Of a stretch of DNA of 64,000 nt, positions 17,498 through 25,773 are shown piece after piece (position 1 is the first letter of the stretch; each line of letters starts with the position of its first letter). Both the position numbers and the translations under genes were made by a program. The notes below the pieces were generated by a model. That model did not search any database and was not told the DNA's origin. It saw only the letters and a program-made list of their open reading frames with translations. Source of the stretch: Luteibacter mycovicinus (lineage in GTDB: Bacteria > Pseudomonadota > Gammaproteobacteria > Xanthomonadales > Rhodanobacteraceae); NCBI RefSeq assembly GCF_000745235.1, contig NZ_JQNL01000001.1:2356001-2420000 (forward strand). Reading direction: 5' to 3'.

Positions 17498-20155
17498 ATG
17501 AACGATGTCCGAGACGCCCGCGCCGACGCGCTGCTCAACGCGGTGAAGGAGGAGGACGGCCAGCGCCTCAAGATCTTCCTCGGCGCCGCCCCCGGCGTGG
17601 GCAAGACCTACGCGATGCTGTCCGCCGCGCGCGATCTGAAACGGCAGGGTATCGATGTCGTAGTGGGCCTGGTCGAGACCCACGGTCGGAGCGAGACCGC
17701 GGCCCTGCTCGAAGGGATCGAGATACTCCCGACCCGTCCGGTCCGCTATGCCGGCCGCGATTTCAGGGAATTCGATCTCGAGGCGGCGCTTGCGCGCAAG
17801 CCGGCGGTCATCCTCGTCGACGAACTCGCGCACACCAATCTCCCTGGCGGTCGGCACACGCGCCGCTGGCAGGACATCGCCGAACTGCTCGATGCCGGCA
17901 TCGAGGTCTACACGGCGCTCAACGTGCAGCACGTCGAGAGCCTCAACGACCAGGTGAGGAGGATCACCAACGTCGCCGTGCGCGAAACGGTTCCGGATGT
18001 CTTCCTCGACCGCGCACGCGATATCGTCCTGGTCGACCTGCCGCCGCGTGAGCTGATCGGTCGGCTCAAGCAAGGCAAGGTCTACGTGCCGGAAACGGCG
18101 GCCGTGGCGCTGGACGCGTTCTTCTCACCGACCAATCTCGCCGCGCTTCGCGAGCTTGCCGTGGAAACCGTCGCCGCCCACGTCGACAGCGACCTGCGCG
18201 AGCACATGCTCGCCCGCGGCGATGCGATGCCCGTACGGCGACGGGTCATGGCCGCGATCGACGGTCACGATCAGAGCGAATACCTCGTGCGTATCACCCG
18301 GCGTATCGCGGAGCGTCGCGGTGCCCCGTGGAGCGTGCTGTTCGTCGATCGCGGCGGTCCCGACAGCGCCCGTCGCGAACGTGTGGACGCCGCGATGCGC
18401 CTGGCTCGCCGTCTTGGCGGTGAGGCGGTGATCCTGCGCGGCCATGCGGTTGCCGAGGAGCTGATCGCCTGGGCCGATCGCGAAGGCGCCGGCCAGATCA
18501 TCGTCGGCCGTACGCGAGAGCGGCCCATCGCCCGCCGGCTCGGCTACTCGCTGACCCAGCAACTGCTGAGGCGCGCCGCTCACCTCGAACTGACCATCGT
18601 CGCCACGCCGACGCAGCGGGCCCAGTCGCGCCTGCGGCTGCGTATCGAAGACGGCGGCTCGCGGCGTGACTACGGGTTCGCCACACTCGCCACCGCGATC
18701 GCGATGGCGTTGTCCTTCGTCGCCGACCGGTTCCTGTCGGTGGCCAACCTCTCGCTGATTTTTCTGACGGCGGTGCTGGTGGTCGCGGTACGCACCCGCA
18801 TGGCGGTGGCGGTGTATGCGGCGCTGCTGAGTTTCCTGGGCTACAACTTCTTCTTTGCGCCGCCGCGTTACACGCTGGCGATCGCCAACGCGGATGACGT
18901 GCTCGCGGTGACACTGTTTCTCGTGGCCGCGCTGGTCTGCAGCCGCCTGGCCACCCGCCTCGCCGGACAGGTGACGTCGTTGCGTGCGGCCCAGGTTCGC
19001 GCCCGCGCGCTCGTCGCGCTCGGACAACAGCTGGCGACGAGCGCGGATGCCGAGAGCGTGAGGGCGGCCGGCGCGCAGGCGCTGGCGAGGGCGCTGGACA
19101 TCGACGTCGCCATACTTGCGCGGGAAGCCGGTGGCGAACTCGGCGTCGCCAGCACCGCACCCTCGGCCTTTCCGCTCTCCGCCCAGGATCTCGCCGCCGC
19201 CGACTGGTCCGATGGACACGCGGAGCCAGCCGGTCGGTACACCGACACCCTCAACGGCGCTTCCTGCTGGATGCTGCCGCTGGGCAGCGAGCATCAGCGC
19301 GGCGGCGTGGCAGCCCTGCGCTTTCCGCCGGGCATGCGTGAACCCGATGCCGACCGCCGCGGCCTGGCGCTGGCGATGGTGCAGGACATCGGGCAGGCGC
19401 TCGACCGCGCGCGCCTCGCCTCGGAACTGGAAAGCGCGCGCGTGCAGGGGGAGACCGAGCGCCTGCGTAACGCACTGCTCTCCTCGGTCTCGCACGACCT
19501 GCGGTCTCCGCTCGCCTCCATGATCGGTTCCGCCGGTACGCTGATCAGCTACGAAAAGCAGCTGCCCGACAGCGAGCGCCAGGAGCTGCTGCAGGCGATC
19601 CTCGGTGAAGGCCAGCGCCTGGACCGCTACATCCAGAACCTGCTCGACATGACGCGGCTGGGCCACGGCACGCTGAAACTCAATCGCGACTGGGTCGACG
19701 CGGGCGAGATCGTCGCGGCCGCCGTATCACGCATGCGCAAGCTGTTTCCGGAGGTGCGCGTCGACATGCACCTGCCACATGACACCGTCCTCCTGCACGT
19801 CCACCCCGCGCTCGTCGAGCAGGCGCTGTTCAACATCCTCGAAAACGGTGCGCGGTTCACGCCGCCCGGCGAGCCCATGCGCGTGACGGTGCGTACCGAA
19901 GCGGGTCGGCTGCTGGTGGATGTGGCCGACCGCGGGCCCGGCATTCCCGAGGACGAGCGGGCGCGGATCTTCGACATGTTCTACTCGGTGTCGCGTGGCG
20001 ACCGGGGCGGACACGGCACCGGACTGGGCCTGGCGATCTGCCGGGGGATGATCGGCGCGCACGGCGGCAGCGTGGAGGCCTTGCCCCACGTCGGCGGAGG
20101 CACGACCATTCGCGTCTCGCTGCCCTTGCCGCCGCCTCCTGACGAAGCCCCATGA
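17498..20155 (+). CDS. kdpD: Sensor histidine kinase KdpD
   Basis: The osmosensitive/K+-responsive sensor kinase of the Kdp system, 885 aa. Domains in order: a KdpD N-terminal ATP-binding domain with Walker A (GAAPGVGKTYA, near residue 30); a USP-like domain (about 235-375, including IIVGRTRERP); four membrane helices (about 395-490); a GAF-like cytoplasmic region; the HisKA box SSVSHDLRSPLASM with phospho-acceptor His666; and an HATPase domain with N-box NILENGARFTPPGEP and GLGLAICRGMI. I place the start at ATG 17498; an in-frame GTG at 17453 lies in the REP hairpin and would add unusual residues. The stop overlaps the kdpE start by 4 bases. Confidence 0.96.
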   Translation: MNDVRDARADALLNAVKEEDGQRLKIFLGAAPGVGKTYAMLSAARDLKRQGIDVVVGLVETHGRSETAALLEGIEILPTRPVRYAGRDFREFDLEAALARKPAVILVDELAHTNLPGGRHTRRWQDIAELLDAGIEVYTALNVQHVESLNDQVRRITNVAVRETVPDVFLDRARDIVLVDLPPRELIGRLKQGKVYVPETAAVALDAFFSPTNLAALRELAVETVAAHVDSDLREHMLARGDAMPVRRRVMAAIDGHDQSEYLVRITRRIAERRGAPWSVLFVDRGGPDSARRERVDAAMRLARRLGGEAVILRGHAVAEELIAWADREGAGQIIVGRTRERPIARRLGYSLTQQLLRRAAHLELTIVATPTQRAQSRLRLRIEDGGSRRDYGFATLATAIAMALSFVADRFLSVANLSLIFLTAVLVVAVRTRMAVAVYAALLSFLGYNFFFAPPRYTLAIANADDVLAVTLFLVAALVCSRLATRLAGQVTSLRAAQVRARALVALGQQLATSADAESVRAAGAQALARALDIDVAILAREAGGELGVASTAPSAFPLSAQDLAAADWSDGHAEPAGRYTDTLNGASCWMLPLGSEHQRGGVAALRFPPGMREPDADRRGLALAMVQDIGQALDRARLASELESARVQGETERLRNALLSSVSHDLRSPLASMIGSAGTLISYEKQLPDSERQELLQAILGEGQRLDRYIQNLLDMTRLGHGTLKLNRDWVDAGEIVAAAVSRMRKLFPEVRVDMHLPHDTVLLHVHPALVEQALFNILENGARFTPPGEPMRVTVRTEAGRLLVDVADRGPGIPEDERARIFDMFYSVSRGDRGGHGTGLGLAICRGMIGAHGGSVEALPHVGGGTTIRVSLPLPPPPDEAP

Positions 20156-20850
20156 ATGCCTCGGCCCCCCGTGTGCTGGTGATCGACGACGAAGCTCAGA
20201 TCCGCCGCTTCCTGGACATCGGTCTGCGCGCCGAGGGCTATCACGTGCTGCTGGCCTCGACCGGTCAGGAAGGCCTCGGCCTCGCGGCGACGCAGTCGCC
20301 CGATGTGGTCATCCTCGACATCGGCCTGCCCGACCTCGAAGGTCATGACGTGCTTCGCGAGATCCGTCAGTGGAGTCAGGTACCCGTGCTGATGCTCTCG
20401 GTGCGCGATACCGAAGCGGAAAAGGTCCGCGCGCTCGACGGTGGCGCCAACGACTACGTGACCAAGCCGTTCGGCATTCAGGAGTTGATGGCGCGCCTGC
20501 GCGTGCTGCTTCGGCAAGCCGCCCGTGGCGGCGACGCGGAGGCCGCGGTGCGTTACGACGACGGCCGTCTCGCGATCGACCTTGCCCGCCGGGAAGTGCT
20601 GCTGGACGGTGCGCCGGTGGCGCTCACGCGCAAGGAGTTCGCGGTGCTGTCGCTGCTGGTCCGCCATCCGGGTCGCGTGGTCAGCCAGCAGCAGATCCTG
20701 CGTGAGGTCTGGGGACCGACGCATACGCAGGACACGCACTACCTGCGCATCGTGATGGGCAAGCTGCGTCAGAAACTGGGCGACGATCCGACCACGCCAC
20801 GCTGGCTGAGGACGGAACCCGGCGTGGGATACCGGTTTCCGGCAGGCTGA
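20152..20850 (+). CDS. kdpE: Response regulator KdpE
   Basis: An OmpR-family response regulator, 232 aa. The receiver domain has the acidic pair DDE (12-14), the phospho-acceptor Asp56 in VVILDIGLPD, a conserved Ser (MLSVRD) and Lys (DYVTKPF). The C-terminal winged helix ends HTQDTHYLRIVMGKLRQKLG ... TEPGVGYRF, as in KdpE. It is expected to be phosphorylated by KdpD and to activate the kdp operon. ATG 20152 overlaps the kdpD stop as ATGA, giving translational coupling. Confidence 0.96.
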   Translation: MNASAPRVLVIDDEAQIRRFLDIGLRAEGYHVLLASTGQEGLGLAATQSPDVVILDIGLPDLEGHDVLREIRQWSQVPVLMLSVRDTEAEKVRALDGGANDYVTKPFGIQELMARLRVLLRQAARGGDAEAAVRYDDGRLAIDLARREVLLDGAPVALTRKEFAVLSLLVRHPGRVVSQQQILREVWGPTHTQDTHYLRIVMGKLRQKLGDDPTTPRWLRTEPGVGYRFPAG

Positions 20851-20940
20851 CCGGCGCCTCCGTGTGATCCGCGTCGCACCGGCTGGAAGCGGCGTGATCT
20901 TTCAGAATTTTCGGATTCTTTTACCCCGCTCGTTTGCGCA

Positions 20941-20966
20941 GCCTCGGCGTCCCCCACGCCTGAGGC
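20941..20966 (+). promoter_or_regulatory. Hairpin masking the ribosome-binding site of the 131-aa secreted protein
   Basis: GCCTC-GGCGT (20941-20950), loop CCCCC, ACGCC-T-GAGGC (20956-20966) form a 10-bp stem with one bulged T. The GAGG of the downstream arm lies 7 bases before the GTG start at 20973, so the ribosome-binding site is locked in the stem. The structure is seen directly; a regulatory effect is inferred. Confidence 0.45.
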
Positions 20967-20972
20967 ATACAC

Positions 20973-21368
20973 GTGCAGTCTTCGTATCCCCGTTTCTGTA
21001 ACCGGCGCGTTTCCCACGTCCTCACCCTGGTGGGCGCCCTGCTCGTCTTCGTTCCCGTCTTCGCCGCCGCCGTGGAATGCGGCGAAGAACGTTTCGTTTC
21101 CGGCGACCACACCTTGCCCAGCCACGACGAAGCCATGGCGAAGTGCCGGGAGCAGGCAGCCGCGATGACAGATCCGGTGACGGGCACCTACACCGCGACG
21201 CACGCGTGTCATGACGAAGGCGACCCGGGGCAGCGCGGGCCCTGGCGTTACGGCCGGGTCGCCGTCGATGTCGTGACCCGGGACGGCGGCGACAGCTATA
21301 CGTTCGAAGGGCTGTGGATGTGTAAGCCGGTCGAGGAAGAGGCGTTCTGGGCAAACGGCGTCAGGTGA
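20973..21368 (+). CDS. Hypothetical secreted protein (131 aa)
   Basis: A small predicted exported protein. The N-terminus has a basic start, then a hydrophobic run (VLTLVGALLVFVPVFAAA), consistent with Sec cleavage near residue 33. The mature part is about 98 residues with four cysteines (VECGEERF, AKCREQ, HACHDEG, MCKPVEE), suggesting two disulfides in the periplasm. The start is GTG with GAGG 7 bases upstream, inside a hairpin. The 3' end overlaps the convergent AraC-family gene by 8 bases. I do not recognise a family. Confidence 0.65.
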   Translation: MQSSYPRFCNRRVSHVLTLVGALLVFVPVFAAAVECGEERFVSGDHTLPSHDEAMAKCREQAAAMTDPVTGTYTATHACHDEGDPGQRGPWRYGRVAVDVVTRDGGDSYTFEGLWMCKPVEEEAFWANGVR

Positions 21369-22155
21369 GAGCCGCCTGCCTCGCCAGATAACGCCCCGGC
21401 GAATCGCCGAACGCCTTGCGGAACATCGCGACGAACGCGCTGGGCGTCGCGTAGCCCAGCGCGTCGGATACCACCGAGACCGGCTCGCCGGTCGCCAGGC
21501 GCTCGAGCGCCCGAGTCAGCCTTGCCTGCTGCCGCCACTGCGCGACGCTGCACTGGGTCTCCTGCCGGAACAGCCGCGTCAGGGTACGCGTCGACATGCC
21601 TGCCCAGTTCGCCCAGTCCTCGATGCCGCGCGTGTCCTCCGGGTGCTCGTACATCGCGACGGCCACGCGACGGAGGCGCCGGTCCGTGGGCATCGGCAGA
21701 TGGAGGGGCTCGACGGGAGCGCCGTGCAACTCATCGAGCAGCACCGCCAGCAAGCGGTCGCGAGCCGGGTCGGGCTCGGCGACGTCCACCGGCCAGCTCG
21801 CGGCGCGCCGGATGATCGACCGAATCAGGTCGTTGACCCCGACCACGCAGGGGCGATCGGGCAGACCTCCCGCCGCGCAGGGCGCGATGAAGACACCCCA
21901 GGCGTGCATCGGTCCGGTCATGCTGATGGTATGCAGCGTGCCCGGGGGCATCCAGCCGGCGCGATGAGGAGGCAGCAGGTAGGAGCCGTGCTCCGTCTGG
22001 TTGGTGACAAAGCCTTCTTCCACATAGAAAAACTGACCTCGCACATGGCTGTGCCAGTCGCTTTCCATTTTTGGGATCTGGCCGCGAACCTCGTAGGCCA
22101 CCAGCGGCGGACCCTCGGCGCTTTCGAGCAGGGCGTGGACTGCATCATGATCCAT
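21361..22155 (-). CDS. AraC-family transcriptional regulator
   Basis: A 264-residue regulator with an N-terminal cupin-like sensing domain (DWHSHVRGQFFYVEEGFVT, PPHRAGWMPPGTLHTISM) and a C-terminal double helix-turn-helix (GMSTRTLTRLFRQETQCSVAQW, VVSDALGYATPSAFVAMFRKAFG). The pattern fits AraC regulators with a small-molecule-binding cupin. I place the start at ATG 22155, which has CGAGGAA 8 bases upstream; an upstream in-frame ATG at 22185 lacks a ribosome-binding site. It diverges from the 80-aa ORF; the gap holds the palindrome TTGGCCAA (22178-22185), a possible self-binding site. Target genes are unknown. Confidence 0.92.
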   Translation of the reverse strand: MDHDAVHALLESAEGPPLVAYEVRGQIPKMESDWHSHVRGQFFYVEEGFVTNQTEHGSYLLPPHRAGWMPPGTLHTISMTGPMHAWGVFIAPCAAGGLPDRPCVVGVNDLIRSIIRRAASWPVDVAEPDPARDRLLAVLLDELHGAPVEPLHLPMPTDRRLRRVAVAMYEHPEDTRGIEDWANWAGMSTRTLTRLFRQETQCSVAQWRQQARLTRALERLATGEPVSVVSDALGYATPSAFVAMFRKAFGDSPGRYLARQAALT

Positions 22156-22266
22156 CTTGGCCGTTCCTCGACATAACTTGGCCAACTAACGATATCAGGC
22201 CTATACCCGTCATGGCTAATATCTGCTTCCCCAAGTATCTGTCCCGTTTCGACGAAGGAGACCCGC

Positions 22267-22509
22267 ATGATCCGTCTCGTCACGAACGATTTCCGCGACG
22301 CCACTGAAGGCCGCGAAGCCGGCGATGCCCTGGTGACCTTCGTCGCCTGCGCGCACGCCATGCTCGATCCGGGCACCCCGGAAGAACAGCGCCGGCGGCT
22401 GGAGCCAAGGCTCCTGGCACAGCTTCCGACCCTCCGCGCGCTCGGCGTCTTCGACCTTTTCGCGGTCCGCGACCCTGCGCTCGCGGCCCTCCTGGCCGAC
22501 GAAGGATGA
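22267..22509 (+). CDS. Hypothetical 80-aa protein divergent from the AraC-family gene
   Basis: A short soluble, leucine- and alanine-rich protein, probably all-helical (AGDALVTFVACAHAMLDPG, RLLAQLPTLRALGVFDLFAV). It has a strong ribosome-binding site (AAGGAG, 7 bases before the ATG), which supports real translation. No domain is recognised. Its divergent position suggests control by the neighbouring AraC-family protein. It ends 20 bases before the MarR palindrome. Confidence 0.6.
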   Translation: MIRLVTNDFRDATEGREAGDALVTFVACAHAMLDPGTPEEQRRRLEPRLLAQLPTLRALGVFDLFAVRDPALAALLADEG

Positions 22510-22529
22510 ACTGATTCACACACGGCAAT

Positions 22530-22579
22530 ATATGCTGAAAGCATATTTGCCTTGACAACTATAATTCGGGCAATAGAAT
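22530..22579 (+). promoter_or_regulatory. Promoter and palindromic operator of the marR-efflux operon
   Basis: A 17-bp palindrome, ATATGCT-GAA-AGCATAT (22530-22546), sits 5 bases upstream of a perfect -35 box TTGACA (22552-22557). A 16-base spacer leads to TAGAAT (22574-22579). The marR ATG follows at 22588, so the leader is very short. The spacing and AT-rich arms fit a MarR-dimer site, implying autorepression of marR and the three efflux genes behind it. Confidence 0.75.
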
Positions 22580-22587
22580 GCTCGTCC

Positions 22588-23043
22588 ATGAACAATCCTT
22601 GCCCCGTCTACGACAACCCCGACAGCCTGGGTGCCCTCGTCGGCATGGTGCGTAGTGAGATCGTCCGGGCTATCGAGTCCGATCTTGCCGCGCAGGGCGC
22701 GGATCTGAAATTCACCCAGTTTCATGTGCTCAAGCGCCTGGCGACCTGCGGCGCGATGACCGCCACCGAACTGGCCCGCTCGGTCGACCTCGACGGCGGC
22801 GCCATGACCCGGCAGCTGGACCAGCTGGAAGCGAAGGGTTACCTCCGCCGCCAGCCGCATGAGCAGGACCGCCGCGCGCTGCGCATCGACCTTACCGAGG
22901 CCGGCGTGGCGCTGTGGAAGCACCTGCACGAAAGCAACCTCGCGACCCTCGAGCGCGCCCAGAAGGGGCTGACCGAGGACGAGCGCGAGAAGCTGCACGA
23001 CTACCTGGGGCGCGTGCTCGACGCGCTTCGCGAAAAAGACTGA
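22588..23043 (+). CDS. MarR-family transcriptional regulator of an efflux operon
   Basis: A 151-residue MarR-type winged-helix repressor. The DNA-binding core is FTQFHVLKRLATCGAMTATELARSVDLDGGAMTRQLDQLEAKGYLRR, with the wing QPHEQDRRALRIDLTEAG. I chose ATG 22588 because the longer in-frame TTG start at 22552 is the -35 box itself. It heads an operon with an outer-membrane factor, a membrane fusion protein and an EmrB-type pump, separated by 24, 24 and 9 bases. By analogy to MarR/EmrR it probably represses the operon until a toxic ligand binds. Confidence 0.93.
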   Translation: MNNPCPVYDNPDSLGALVGMVRSEIVRAIESDLAAQGADLKFTQFHVLKRLATCGAMTATELARSVDLDGGAMTRQLDQLEAKGYLRRQPHEQDRRALRIDLTEAGVALWKHLHESNLATLERAQKGLTEDEREKLHDYLGRVLDALREKD

Positions 23044-23067
23044 ACTAAACGTCCGAGGCAATACGCA

Positions 23068-24528
23068 ATGCGTCTGCACACTCTCGTGGCGGCCGTCGGG
23101 GCCGCGTTGATCCTTTCCGGCTGTGTCACCAGCCGTGGCCTGGATCCGCAAGGCACCCTGACCGACCCGTCCTCCCTCCACGCCGAGCGCAGCCTGGCGA
23201 ACGTCCCCGTGTCTCCGGCGGGGTGGCCGGCCGCCGACTGGTGGACCGGACTGGGTGACAGCCAGCTCTCCTCGCTGATCGAAGAGGCGTTGAAAGACAA
23301 CCCCGACCTCGCCACCGCCGACGCCCGCGTGCGTCAGGCTCAGGCGCAGTCCGGTTCGGCTGACGCAGCGCGCGATCCCACGTTCAACGTAGGTGGCGGT
23401 GTCGCCGGTGCGCATCTGCCGGGCTCGTTGCTGCCGGATCCCCCGGGCAACCATTTCTCGTGGACCAAGTACGGCTACGGCAGTTTCAACTGGGACCTCG
23501 ACCTGTGGGGCGGCAAGCGTGCCGCGTTCGAAGCGGCCGTGGGTTCGCAGCGTGCGGCTGAGGTCGATGCGCGCGCCGCACGCATCGAAATCTCGACCAA
23601 CGTTGCCCGTGCCTACACGCAGCTTGGCTACGCGTTCACGCAGCTCGACGTCGCCAACGCCGAACTCGACCGGACGCATGCATCACAGAAGCTGACCGTG
23701 CAGCGCGTGGCCGCCGGCGTCGACAACCAGATGCAGGTGAAGCAGGCCGACAGCGAAGTGGCCTCGGCCGAACGTGAGATCGCGGTGGCGCAGCGTGCGA
23801 TCGACAGCTCGCGCACGTCGCTCAGCGTGCTGCTCGGGAAGGGCCCGGATCGTGGCCTCGACATCGCCCGCCCCGCCGCGCTCACGCCGGCCGCCGTCGC
23901 CATCCCGGCCAACCTGCCGGCCGATCTGCTCGGTCACCGTGCCGACCTCGTCGCCGCGCGCTGGCGCGTCGAGGCGGCCTCGAAGGACATCGTCTCGGCG
24001 AAGAAGGCATTTCTGCCCAACGTGACGCTCGGCGTACTCGCCGCGCAGCTCGCCGGTGGCACGGAAAACCTGTTCGCCTCGCAGGCGCGCTTCTGGCAGG
24101 TGTTGCCGGCGTTCTCGCTGCCCATCTTCGACGGCGGTCGCCTTCGCGCGAATCTCGCCGGCAAGGATGCGGATTACGATCTGGCGGTCGCGCAGTACAA
24201 CAAGACGCTGGTCGGCGCGCTCAACGAAGTGCAGGACGACCTGTCCGGGCTCGACTCGATCGGCACGCAGATTCAGGCGCAGCAGCGCGCGCAGGATGCG
24301 GCCCAGCAGGCCTACGACCTGTCGCAGCAGCGCTACAAGGCCGGTGTCGGCAGCTACCTGGAATCGCTCGTGGTTCGCCAGCAGCTGCTCGAAGCCGAGC
24401 AGCGCATGGCATCGCTGAAGGCCCAGCAGGTCGACACGTCCGTCCAACTCATTCAGGCGCTTGGTGGCGGCTTCCGCCCCGCGGCCGATGACCCGTCGGT
24501 CGTCACCGCAGCGCCGGCAACCCACTAA
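23068..24528 (+). CDS. TolC-like outer-membrane efflux lipoprotein (NodT/OprM family)
   Basis: A 486-residue outer-membrane factor for a tripartite pump. The signal peptide ends in the lipobox LSGC (Cys18), so the mature protein is a lipoprotein as in OprM/NodT. Two repeated coiled-coil/beta-barrel halves are visible: DNPDLATADARVRQAQAQSG and NFSWTKYGYGSFNWDLDLWGG in the first, then LGHRADLVAARWRVEAASKDI and FDGGRLRANLAGKDADYDLA in the second. It would form the exit duct through the outer membrane for the EmrAB-type pump encoded downstream. Confidence 0.94.
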   Translation: MRLHTLVAAVGAALILSGCVTSRGLDPQGTLTDPSSLHAERSLANVPVSPAGWPAADWWTGLGDSQLSSLIEEALKDNPDLATADARVRQAQAQSGSADAARDPTFNVGGGVAGAHLPGSLLPDPPGNHFSWTKYGYGSFNWDLDLWGGKRAAFEAAVGSQRAAEVDARAARIEISTNVARAYTQLGYAFTQLDVANAELDRTHASQKLTVQRVAAGVDNQMQVKQADSEVASAEREIAVAQRAIDSSRTSLSVLLGKGPDRGLDIARPAALTPAAVAIPANLPADLLGHRADLVAARWRVEAASKDIVSAKKAFLPNVTLGVLAAQLAGGTENLFASQARFWQVLPAFSLPIFDGGRLRANLAGKDADYDLAVAQYNKTLVGALNEVQDDLSGLDSIGTQIQAQQRAQDAAQQAYDLSQQRYKAGVGSYLESLVVRQQLLEAEQRMASLKAQQVDTSVQLIQALGGGFRPAADDPSVVTAAPATH

Positions 24529-24552
24529 GCATTCATCTCGAGGCCTCTTCCG

Positions 24553-25764
24553 ATGTCACAAGAAACCACCGCCCCCGCCGGCGCCGTCGTCGCACCGCCG
24601 CCGAAGAGCCGCCGCGGCTTCTTCCTTAAGCTGCTGGTACTCGTCATCGTCCTCGCCATCATCGGCTGGGTGATCTGGTACTTCGTCGACGGCCGCTGGT
24701 ATGAAGATACCGACGACGCCTACGTCAACGGCAACGTCGTGCAGATCACCCCGCAGATCGCCGGTACGGTCACCTCGATCGGCGCCGACGACGGCGACCT
24801 CGTTCACCAGGGCGACGTGCTGGTCAAGCTCGATCCCAGCGACGCCGAAGTGAACCTGGAAAGCGCGCGCGCCAACCTCGCCAACACCGTGCGTCGCGTG
24901 CGTGGCCTCTACAATAACGTGACCTCGGCGCAGGCCGACGTCGCGGTGCGCCAGACCGCCGTCGACCGCGCCCGCCAGGATTACAACCGCCGTCGCGATC
25001 TGGCGAAGTCGGGTGCCATCTCCGCGGAAGAACTGTCGCACGCCGCCGATACGCTGACCTCCGCCGAGAGCAGCCTCGCGTCCGCCAGGCAGTCGTACAG
25101 CAGCAACAAGGTGCTGGTCGACGACACCGTGGTGTCCTCGCATCCGGACGTGCGTGCCGCTGCCGCCAAGCTTCGCTCCGCCTACCTAGACTTCGTCCGC
25201 TCGACGCTGGTCGCGCCGGTCGACGGCTATGTCGCCAAGCGCAGCGTACAGGTCGGTCAGCGGGTCCAGCCGGGCGCCGCCCTGATGGCCGTCGTGCCGC
25301 TGCATGAAGTCTGGATCGATGCCAACTTCAAGGAAACGCAGCTGACCAAAATGCGTATCGGCCAGCCGGTCGACGTCACCGCCGACGTCTACGGTGGCGA
25401 CACGGTATACAAGGCGAAGATCCGCAGCCTGGGTGTCGGCAGCGGCAGCGCGTTCTCCATCCTGCCGGCGCAGAACGCCACGGGCAACTGGATCAAGATC
25501 GTGCAGCGCGTGCCGGTCCGCGTCGTCTTCACCGAGCCGAAGCAGCTGGAAGACAAGCCGCTGCGCCTGGGCCTGTCGACCAAGGTGACCGTGTCGCTGC
25601 ATGACCAGAGCGGTGCGTTGCTGGCGAAGCAGTCGCCCACGAAGCCCGAGTTCTCGACGCCGATCTACGACAAGCAGCTTGCCGATGCCGACAAGGACAT
25701 CGCCCGCGTGATCCATGAAAACGCGTCCGCCGGTGAAGGTGCCGAGCAGCAGGCTCCCAGGTAA
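24553..25764 (+). CDS. emrA: HlyD/EmrA-family membrane fusion protein
   Basis: A 403-residue periplasmic adaptor with one N-terminal membrane helix (FFLKLLVLVIVLAIIGWVIWYFV). Family marks are YEDTDDAYVNGNVVQITPQIAGTV (first lipoyl half), a long coiled-coil hairpin rich in Ala and Arg, APVDGYVAKRSVQVGQRVQPG (second lipoyl half) and VWIDANFKETQL typical of EmrA. It links the inner-membrane pump to the outer-membrane factor. The symbol is by homology to EmrA; substrates cannot be told from the sequence. Confidence 0.93.
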   Translation: MSQETTAPAGAVVAPPPKSRRGFFLKLLVLVIVLAIIGWVIWYFVDGRWYEDTDDAYVNGNVVQITPQIAGTVTSIGADDGDLVHQGDVLVKLDPSDAEVNLESARANLANTVRRVRGLYNNVTSAQADVAVRQTAVDRARQDYNRRRDLAKSGAISAEELSHAADTLTSAESSLASARQSYSSNKVLVDDTVVSSHPDVRAAAAKLRSAYLDFVRSTLVAPVDGYVAKRSVQVGQRVQPGAALMAVVPLHEVWIDANFKETQLTKMRIGQPVDVTADVYGGDTVYKAKIRSLGVGSGSAFSILPAQNATGNWIKIVQRVPVRVVFTEPKQLEDKPLRLGLSTKVTVSLHDQSGALLAKQSPTKPEFSTPIYDKQLADADKDIARVIHENASAGEGAEQQAPR

Positions 25765-25773
25765 GGTTTATTC

